Positions 13,046-21,000 of a stretch of DNA of 22,623 nt are shown one piece after another. Made by a program: the position numbers and the translations under genes. Source of the DNA: Reticulitermes lucifugus (taxonomy: Eukaryota; Arthropoda; Insecta; Blattodea; Rhinotermitidae); assembly GCA_026260175.1 (NCBI GenBank), contig JAKCWW010009976.1, forward strand, positions 1-22,623, in the 5' to 3' direction. Below the pieces are notes generated by a model. It did not search any database. It saw only the letters and a program-made list of their open reading frames with translations, and was not told the DNA's origin. Within the stretch, counting starts at the first letter, position 1. Every line of letters begins with the position of its first letter.

Positions 13046-13061
13046 TGGTGAACGTTCACCA
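13046..13061. repeat. 16-bp perfect palindrome just past the TRAP-alpha stop
   Basis: TGGTGAACGTTCACCA is its own reverse complement and lies 22-37 bases beyond the stop codon. It contains GAA-two bases-TTC, the paired unit of a heat-shock element, but only one such pair, so this reading is weak. Confidence 0.75.
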
Positions 13062-13082
13062 CCACAATTAAGATGATGCAAC

Positions 13083-13156
13083 TCAGTCATCAAACCCTGC
13101 CGACCGTTTCGCCTTTCTCTGTCGAGGGCTCTGCTTTGACACTCGGGGAGATTTTT
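13083..13156 (-). CDS. SSR1: TRAP-alpha exon 5: basic C-terminal tail
   Basis: After a 1961-base intron the acceptor TTGTTACAG leads to a 74-base coding part that completes codon 262 and adds 23 residues: [14 protein letters not shown] and a final Asp-Asp before TGA. The Ser-Pro-Arg and Lys/Arg pattern matches the end of TRAP-alpha in other animals. The exon was found by reading the intron for this pattern; it is too short to stand out as a frame by itself. Confidence 0.92.
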
Positions 13157-16100
13157 CTGTAACAAGAATGTTACACAATTGTTACTTGTGTACTGAAGCA
13201 TTTCCCAGAACATTTAATGACAGAACTCTTGGCTCAAAGTCATAAGGGTGGAACTCCAAACAAAAACCAAATCACTGGAGAAATAAAAGGACACAAAAGA
13301 TGAATGTGTACAGTTCAGAGACAAGAAAGATAAAGGAAATTTTGTAAGTACTAAAATAAGTTGGACCAATTCTTAAGTTATTTAACAATACTGTTCCAGT
13401 TATTGAGGTTATACAACATCAAATAAAACATGATAATAATAAATGTTCATCACACACGAAAATGAGCACGATCTCTTTAAAAAGTACTCAACATTTGCCT
13501 GGACAGACCGAGAAACAAAACTATCAACTTTTCTCGGTAGTTAATACCAGTAATGTAGCTGAGATATGAACTGGGTATCTACCAAATGCATGACTAGTAC
13601 ACCTAGTCCAATTCAATGAAATAGAAGCACCCAAAACTCTTACTCTTCTGAACTAGATTTGTAAGTGAAAGGATATAATTACGACCTGAATTAGCATGTG
13701 GATACATAATTTGAACAAGAAATTAAAGTTGTTACCCTGGCTTTCATGTTCAAATCCATAATAAACCCTTTGCTGTCCCCATTTTAAACTGTGAATCAGC
13801 TTTCACTCTAGGTACTTTCTCAAAAGTACAATTAAATGTCAGATATTTTGAAACCATTTTATGGACACTTGACCAACTGACACTAATATAAACTACATCA
13901 GCATAATACAGAAGAATTCCCAATCTAATCCACATTAGCATAGCATATTAAAATTCTCAATCTAACAGTTTCTCACCCTGTGAGCCCTTTTCTGTGGTCC
14001 CACCCAAAGCCCCATGTAAATAATGTACAAATCTCTCCCTTTTGACCCTTGAAAAAAGGAGAGAGCTTTCACAAAATATCTGCCATTTCACAGCCACAAA
14101 CATCATTTAAATCATTCACTATATTGTACTGGTATTGTTTTGATAGAATAGTTGGTATAGTGACTAGGCTACAGGCTGGATCATTGGGGTCTCAAATCTG
14201 GAAGTGACACGAGAATTCTTCTCTTCTTCACATGGTCCACACCAGATCTGGGGCCGACCCACTCTCGTATTCAGTGGATACTGGGGGTTTTTCTTCCAAG
14301 TGGTTATGCAGCAGGGGCATAAAGTTTACCACTTACTGCAGATAAAGCCAAGGATAAAAAATGAGTAGAGCTATACCTCCACTCCCCTTATATGCCTTTG
14401 TGGCATATACAGGACAACTGTACATTTTTCCTTTATACTAAATACTGAATGTAGCTAATTCTCCAAAGAATGTAAATTTTTAGCACATGGTCACGAGAAG
14501 GAGGTATGTTAATCATGCTGTACAGGTCAAAGTTATTGTACACATGCCATGGTGAGTACAAGAGTGAAATCGTTTACCGTACCGAGAAAGTAAAAATAAT
14601 ACCTGAAGTGGTGCTGTTTTTTCATTCCAGACTTGCATTAAATTCTGAACACTGATTATTCTTTGTTGTATGTGCTTTCTCAAGATGACAATTGAGGGCT
14701 GGCATCTTTTAATTTCTGATGGATATTCAGAAGCCATTAAATGGATTTTATTTTTATGATAAAGTACTATCATAAACAGTACTAAGGCAGTACACAGTAT
14801 GGGTATTTGAATTGTATTTCCTGACTCTCAGCATCTTTACAAGTGACTGTAATTCCCAAAGGAATTTTTACTTAACATTTTTATAGATTTCTTTCCCAGT
14901 TTCTTGTCCATGAACTGCACTCCAGAAAACTGGAGTGCACATCATATATGCTGGTGTGCAGCAGAAAGTAAATACAATATTTCGCGTGGTCAGTAAATAT
15001 GCATCAGTAGTTCCGTAGAAGTAAACACACCCATGCTTGCACTCATGATGCCGTGTCACATCATATGTACCAATTTCTTGTATCAACAGCCATGGCAAAA
15101 TCACCTGCATTACTCACCCCTTTTGTTAATTTGGTTCAGTGTCTCCTTTGGCAGCCAGTCATAGTCCACATCATTAGGATTGGAAGTTCCCGTTTCAACT
15201 ACAGGCTTCTTACCAACCCTCTTTCGCCCAAGTGAATACAAAAACTGCTGGCCAACTACAAGCATCAGTACTACACATGCTGCCATAAACACATACAAGA
15301 AGAATGTCTCTCCATCCAGCCCCTCTTCCAGTTCCACTACCTGAACAGTTTCATTGTATACAGCTTCCTGAAACACGTTTCCAGCCTGCAACACCAGAAA
15401 GCAAGGAATCATATTAGCAGAACAACATGAAAAAATATTTGGAAGTCAATTCTGCTACATATTTCACCAGCTTTCCTTCCTGTTCTTGTACCTTTCTGAT
15501 AATATTGTCAAAAACCAACAATATACCCTCCTAGGACAGACCTCAAGGATGTCAGTATTGGATGAAAATTACCAGAAATATTGACACTTATAAATTGCAA
15601 AAATTGCAAGCAAAAAAATGTTGACTACTTCCTCCAGTATCTTATGTTGGTGTCAAACATTGGATCTGGTTCGTTTACTTAAGTAGCCTCAACGATCAGC
15701 ATCCTCTCCTCACACACCATTACGTGATGAAGTTGTATGAATTTCTCCTCTGAAATGGCTAGTGTACAGGCATCTCCCTTTCCAATGTGAGTACATGGCA
15801 TTTAAGTACACATGCATTAGGAAAATCATCTATAATTCATGTGTAATATCACTCCGCTATAGTTATTTTGTAACAGATTTGTTCAGCTTCTTTTCATGTA
15901 AACAACAAGTCCAAACCTTTTATGACTTTGTTATTGCGTTTCAGATCTTGGATTCCAACACGTTAGTAATACTTCATGTACAGCAGAAAGGATAATGCAC
16001 GTATGTGGAAATGAGGAATAGGAGGATATGGACTGAGAGGTTACTTACTTTTCATTACTCTTACTTGTCTCAAATGAAACAAATCTGGATTTGTGAATGG

Positions 16101-17661
16101 TGCTTCATTTGTGATGGGGGGAGTGAGCACAAAAAATTGCCACACACTTACCAGCCTATTTTATAAAAGAATGCTACAGTCCTCAATTAAGGTTCCCATG
16201 TGGATTACCACACACCACTAAAATGTGTGCAATTCTGATCTTGATTACCATCATAGTTCATGTCATACATGGGTCAAAAAGCAGGTAGAAAACTGTCTTG
16301 GGAAAAAATGGATGTGCAGCATGAAAAATATGGAAGAACAAAGATCTGATGAAAAATGCAAGTTCCTTAAGCATCAGAGGTTCCTTAGAGCTGGCAAATC
16401 TTCACAGAAATATCAGAATGCTGTCTTGCATCATATGCATCAAGGAACTTGCAAGTTACCAAAAAAGCCATACTAGATAATGAGTAACCTCACCAAATCC
16501 CTGTAGCTGAGGTTGATGTTCAAACCAAATGGCCGTCCAGCAAATGCTTCAGCAGGAATAAATGAATATGCAAGGGTTGCCTCATGCTTTGGCTTCACAA
16601 CACGATTATAAGCAAGTGTTGAGAAGTTCTGGATGTAAAAGCTGAAGTCCATGGGGTAACGGAATGATGCTTCCAGGGTTTCCAATAAAAAGTCTTGACT
16701 TCCCTTGTTTGTGAACCCAACAAGGAACTCAACAAGGTTTCCAGCTGGCAGCTCTGAAACATATGCCTACTTGTGTATAAACCAAGTTGTGACTCAGTGT
16801 TTGTGGATGTTGGCAGCTATGAACGTTAGTAACCACAATATCACTATTACTGCTCATATTCACAAAGCACACTCAATATAGTTTCCACTATATGTGACGT
16901 ATACGGGCAAAATTGAGGTATGTATTGATTATATTAACATGTTCACTCAAATATCGCTTCTGTTATATATATGTCTTTAGGCAATGAAACAGTGTAAACA
17001 TTTTGGTAATAGAAGAGAAAAAAACCTTGTCCACAGTAACACATTTGTCCCCAAAACCTATTTTTCTGATGGAAATACCAGAAGTAAACACCACGCCAAA
17101 TAATGCTAATTTTTCTTTATAAAACAGAAAACATTTTAAATAATTATACACCAACCTAGGTTTCCTGATGTTCCAGAAACAACTGGCCTGGTGAACAGAA
17201 TAGTTGTATCTGCATCTGGAGAGGCTCTGGGTTGGGCTTCATCGTCTTCTCCTCCTTCCTCAGTTATAGCACTTTCATCAGCTTCACCTTCTACATCAAC
17301 TATCTCATCATCAGAATCATCATCGTCTGCCCAAGCAACGAAACGACTTCCTGAAACGTTACAGCACCACATCATTCTGAACATATGCCATTTACTCCAT
17401 ACAAAACATTGAATTTTAAGTTACTTTAAAAATAACCTACTGCATACTTGTATACATGATTTAAGGGTTGTAATTTCATTTTACCCGTCAAGAAAATTTA
17501 ACATGATAGGCCATACACTCGCTAAAAGGAACGCAAGTCAATGGCCTATCAACACCGTTCACAACTGACCCAACTTTGTATCCAGTTTCACGCGACTCAC
17601 CATTATAAATGCTAAGTATTAAAGCTGGGAAAAGAACAGCCAAAAAGATAATGTTCTTCAT
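13083..17661 (-). CDS. SSR1: Translocon-associated protein subunit alpha (TRAP-alpha), complete, five exons
   Basis: TRAP-alpha is a single-pass ER membrane protein of the TRAP complex at the Sec61 translocon, where it aids entry of secretory proteins. Coding parts are 17661-17601, 17350-17156, 16753-16494, 15385-15118 and 13156-13083. They total 858 bases (285 residues plus stop), close to the roughly 286 of the human protein. All introns are GT-AG and every phase fits. Visible in order: a signal peptide (1-20), an acidic luminal segment (about 29-58), a conserved luminal domain (about 64-195) with N-glycosylation sequons N128-F-S and N183-E-T, a membrane span (about 200-222), and a basic cytosolic tail with two SPR motifs ending in Asp-Asp. 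The start ATG has A at -3. It is divergent from AARSD1. In Drosophila the gene is called TRAP-alpha. I see no disabling change. Confidence 0.96.
14135..14433 (+). mobile_element. tRNA-derived SINE, family 4, inside TRAP-alpha intron 4
   Basis: The head has box A-like TAGTTGGTATAGTGACTAGG (starting 14149) and box B-like GGTCTCAAATCTGG (about 14188-14201), closest in feel to an Asp/Glu-type tRNA. Further on are GGGGCCGACCCACTCTCGTA, a GAGCTATACCTCCACTCCCC segment and a tail (14396-14433) that parallels the tail of the SINE at 8780-9078. It lies antisense to the host gene. Ends are approximate. Confidence 0.72.
14916..14939. repeat. Perfect hairpin, 10-bp arms with AAAA loop
   Basis: TGCACTCCAG at 14916-14925 pairs exactly with CTGGAGTGCA at 14930-14939 across a four-base loop, in TRAP-alpha intron 4. 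Confidence 0.85.
15118..15385 (-). CDS. SSR1: TRAP-alpha exon 4: membrane span and start of cytosolic tail
   Basis: The acceptor is GTTGCAG and the donor GTGAGT. Residues 173-261 include [26 protein letters not shown] leading into the hydrophobic span, then a GRKR stop-transfer cluster and [12 protein letters not shown]. The reading frame runs into a stop just after the donor, as expected for intron sequence. Confidence 0.96.
15386..16493 (-). other. TRAP-alpha intron 3
   Basis: This 1108-base GT-AG intron contains a 12-bp inverted repeat (16357-16368 with 16442-16453). The plus-strand frames at 15762-15995 and 16225-16476 show no motif and are taken as chance. Confidence 0.9.
16357..16453. 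repeat. Inverted repeat with 12-bp perfect arms
   Basis: TGCAAGTTCCTT at 16357-16368 is the exact reverse complement of AAGGAACTTGCA at 16442-16453. A further GCAT/ATGC pairing lies just inside, after a small internal loop. The spacer is about 73 bases. Confidence 0.75.
16494..16753 (-). CDS. SSR1: TRAP-alpha exon 3: luminal core
   Basis: The acceptor is GTTTCAG and the donor GTGAGG. Residues 87-172 include [28 protein letters not shown] and [18 protein letters not shown], all strongly conserved blocks of the family. The first sequon, N128-F-S, matches a known glycosylated position of vertebrate TRAP-alpha. Confidence 0.96.
16754..17155 (-). other. TRAP-alpha intron 2
   Basis: This 402-base AT-rich GT-AG intron has a weak donor (GTTGGT). 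I see no other feature in it. Confidence 0.88.
17156..17350 (-). CDS. SSR1: TRAP-alpha exon 2: acidic luminal segment
   Basis: The acceptor is a TTTCAG preceding 17350. The exon encodes residues 21 (part) to 85 with long Asp/Glu runs, then [10 protein letters not shown], a block typical of TRAP-alpha. The donor after CTAG is GTTGGT, a weak match to consensus. The nearby GTGTAT would break the phase with exon 3, so GTTGGT is the only workable site. Confidence 0.93.
17601..17661 (-). CDS. SSR1: TRAP-alpha exon 1: signal peptide
   Basis: This 61-base coding part encodes 20 residues with a Lys near the start and a hydrophobic core ([13 protein letters not shown]), then one base of codon 21. The donor is GTGAGT at 17600-17595. 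In-frame sequence upstream offers only a GTG, so the ATG at 17661 is taken as the start. Confidence 0.95.
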
Positions 17662-17976
17662 GTTTAAAAGCAAGTGCAACACCAGAATTCGTCCGCAACC
17701 GACCTCTCACTACTTAACCATCTATACCATACGACAACTCTAATGTGGCGTCAAGCGAAAAGGACTCTGGGAAGCTCCGCACCGTGCAGTGCTGTCCGCA
17801 ACGTGGAAGCGGGGCGGAAACACATGGCACGAAACAAAGGACGTAAGTTTGGGCACTGCCATACTCAACCAGGCTGCCAACATTGGGATTCAGTGACACC
17901 AACGTCACAATTACGGCATTATATTTCTGAATGTAACAACAAAAAAAAATTTTCTGCAATCATTACCATTCAAACA
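17662..17976. promoter_or_regulatory. Shared upstream region of TRAP-alpha and AARSD1
   Basis: These 315 bases are all that separate the two start codons, so they hold both 5' leaders and both promoters. The middle (about 17745-17820) is richer in GC and CpG than the flanks. A GGGGCGG box (17811-17817) and an inverted CCAAT (ATTGG, 17882-17886) are visible, along with GTGAC-six bases-GTCAC (17894-17909), which contains a TGACGT-type bZIP half site on the minus strand. I see no convincing TATA box at a useful distance from either start. Start sites cannot be placed. Confidence 0.7.
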
Positions 17977-18015
17977 ATGGTATTTAAATGCCAGGAGGAT
18001 AGTTTCTTAAAAGAG
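17977..18015 (+). CDS. AARSD1: AARSD1 exon 1 (coding part)
   Basis: Thirteen codons, MVFKCQEDSFLKE, match the family start (Met, aromatic, Cys-Gln, Asp-Ser). The donor is GTAACA at 18016. The frame is also open upstream as far as about 17674, with an in-frame ATG at 17743 in weak context. Confidence 0.9.
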
Positions 18016-21000
18016 GTAACAGTATAGCTGTGTTATTTCCTTCGTTCTTCACTTTACGAAAATTATTCCACACAACTTTTAATTTGTAGGTTAGGAAAAT
18101 GTACATTTGAATACAATGGAAAATTACAGTATTCGTGTTGTCACAAAACGCTGTACAACACAGTTGTGAGGTCTGAGGTCCTCACGGCGGGGATTTAAAC
18201 GTTGCTTTTTATTGCTATGACCTTTCGTGGGAAGATCAGGGCACATGAACTGTATTAGAACCGGCTGAGGTAAGTTGGCTTGAAAAACGAATATCGGGTT
18301 AACTATTGTAAACATTTATTGTACCAAAAGTACAACTGGAGATTGAGGGATATTGCACAAGAAGGACTTTCATAGTTTATACAACTGGATTGAATTATTA
18401 CTGTATTCACGACGAGATGGGATGGTCCAGAAATGTAGCATGTATGGGGAATATAGTCCTTGGACCACAAATATCTGGAAACGCAAGATGTGAGGATCCG
18501 ATTAAAATGAATATTATAAGTTGTGAACTGATTGGTATAACGTCACCTCAAATATGTTTCCATACAGCAATTTTGGAATGTGGTTATTGAACTTATTTTT
18601 TCATGTGCCACCTAGTTCACATCCATAGTTGTAACATGCACTGAAGGACAATTAGAAAAAATAAGCAGTGGAAAGAAGACAACTGTCAGTGGCTTTGAAG
18701 TTGTTCTAGAAGACACCATACTCTTTCCTGAAGGTGGTGGACAGGTATAGTCGATGTATTTTATTTTTTCTTGACATTCAGCTCTGTTTCTGATGTCACA
18801 GTTTAAATGTAGCACAACTAAACTTCATTTACTTATTCTGTGCATTGTGCTTGTAAACATTTCATCATCATCATCATGAACTGTGCAATGTTGGGCATAG
18901 TGCCTGTTCTTTATCCCTCAAGGTGAAACTGGTCCTTCCATCTTTTCCTCGGCATCCTATGCTTCTCTTCCCCTCTGGCCTATATTTTAGTATATAAATC
19001 AACATATGCACGTATGTATCCTGTGTAAGAAGGTGTAGTATATTTACACCTTCCTACACAGGACACATCAATACACACCAAAGGGACTTGGATCCATTTA
19101 GATCGAAACACCAAGATTAGATGTTTGTGTACATACAACTATACTATAAACTGTGACATATCAATGAATTTTAATGAAGAACATTTTAACATCATATTAG
19201 CCATACATTTGTAGTACAGCCATATCATCTGGAATGTTCCCTGCATGATTAAAATACTCAGTTATAAGGCCTTTGTTTAAAAAGGGTGATAGGGAAAATT
19301 TAGCCAATTACAGACCAATCTCTTTACTAACCTCATTTTCTAAGGTGTTTGAGAAGGTAATATATAGAATATTAACACATGTAAAGAATAACAATATTTT
19401 AGTAAACGAACAATTTTGTTTTCGATCTAAATTGTCAACAGAAAAGACCACGTACAATTTAATTAATTAAATATTAGAAGCTTTAAACAACAAAAGAAAA
19501 GTTGGAGGTATATTCTTCAATTTAGAGAAAGCTTTTGATTGTGTTAACCATAATATTTTATTATCTAAATTGGAATTTTATGGAATAACAGACAGTATAT
19601 TTATTTTAATTAAATCTTATCTTGAGAACAGATATCAGAGAGTAATACTTAATGATAAATGTTCTAATAATAATGTTGCTTCTAATTGGGGTACTGTTAA
19701 GCATGGTGTAGCACAGGGATCAATACTAGGACCGCTGCTATTTTTACTGTATATAAACGATATACCTAAAGTCACATTTAATATGAATTCAAATGTTAAC
19801 CCAAAGACAATACTATTTGCAGATGACACAAGTGTAATTGTCAACAGCCCAAAGTTTTTTGATTTTGAACGAAATATTAATATGGTCTTTAAAAATATGA
19901 ACGAATGGTTCAATGCAATTTACTTTCCTTAAATTTTGATAAAACTTATTTCATGAAATTTCAAACTGAAAACAAATCTCTTAATGAAATTACTAACAAC
20001 AAAATAATATCAAACACCTCTAATCTAAAATTTCTAGGAATCATAATTGATAACACATTGTCCTGGAAAAGTCATATTGATATGACTGCTCCTAAATTAA
20101 GCCAGGCCTGTTTTATAGCTACAGTGATCAAACCATTTTTATCACGAGATACCCTAAAGATGATCTAGTATGTGTACTTCCACGCCATTATGACTTATGG
20201 GCTAATATTTTCGGGAAATTCCTCACATAGTGGAAATATCTTTAAGCTACAAAAGAGAATCATTAAATAATAAAGGGAGCCAGACCTAGAGATTCTTGTA
20301 GAGAACTTTTTAAGGTTTTAAAAATATTACCTTTAACATCTCCATATATCTTTTCTTTAGCCCTGTTTGTTGCTAACAATAAAAGTTCATTTAAGGAAAA
20401 TTCTGAAGTACATAAAATTAAAACTAGGAATAACTCTAATCTTTTTCAACCATCGTCTCATTTAACAATTTATCAGAAGCGACCTTGCTATTTTGGCATC
20501 AGGGTGTATAATAATCTTCCCTCCGAAATATGGAAACTATCACATAATATGAAACATTTTCAAGCAGCTCTTAGGGATTTTCTACAAATCCACTCTTTTT
20601 ATACCTTAGCAGAATACTTTGATTACAAAATTAATTGTCTTTTATATTTTTATTTATATACATTGTATGTTTGACTTGTGATATGCTCATTCAGTTATTT
20701 GGTCTTTGGGATGAGCATTTTATACGTTTTCTGTTCTATGATGTGATGCACTGTTGTTCTCTTGGAAGTTGTGTTTTGTATGTGTGTTGTTGTGTTTTTA
20801 TGACTTGTATTGCCTGTATTGTGTTTTGCTGTTGTGTCTCGACTTGTTCCGTATCCAAAGGCTGTGTTGCCTGATTTGGATTTATAGGATGTGAAATATC
20901 CAGATTATTGTATTTACTGCTTCTCCTTTATATAATGTATATACTGTATTTAACATTGTACATGTCAGATTCATGTGTCAATGTTATGTATTCCTTTGTA

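Larger units (their letters stand above)
12524..13082 (-). other. Probable 3' untranslated region of TRAP-alpha
   Basis: This AT-rich sequence follows the stop codon at 13085-13083 on the minus strand and ends at the candidate poly(A) signal. It contains a 16-base perfect palindrome at 13046-13061. Small frames here are not supported as genes. Confidence 0.4.
13157..15117 (-). other. TRAP-alpha intron 4
   Basis: This GT-AG intron carries a SINE (about 14135-14433) and a perfect 10-bp hairpin (14916-14939). The remaining sequence is AT-rich and shows no other feature. Confidence 0.9.

Noticed and set aside
16225..16476. 83-codon plus-strand frame in TRAP-alpha intron 3
   Set aside because: No motif, lies antisense within an intron, and includes the arms of an inverted repeat.
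17191..17412. Ser-rich plus-strand frame opposite TRAP-alpha exon 2
   Set aside because: It is the antisense of the Asp/Glu-rich coding run (GAT/GAA read backwards gives ATC/TTC and, shifted, Ser codons).
17824..17846. Alternative first exon: ATG followed by a GTAAGT donor at 17842
   Set aside because: The start (MARNKG) and donor look plausible, but I found no partner exon with a fitting acceptor before 17977 and no matching protein, so it is not called.
17802..17886. Possible ER stress element in the shared promoter
   Set aside because: CGTGG (17802) and ATTGG (17882) are about 75 bases apart, not the 9 required for the canonical element.
20635..20874. Cys-rich 79-codon plus-strand frame
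   Set aside because: It overlaps the end of the LINE ORF and its 3' tail in another frame; TGT-rich composition explains the Cys content.
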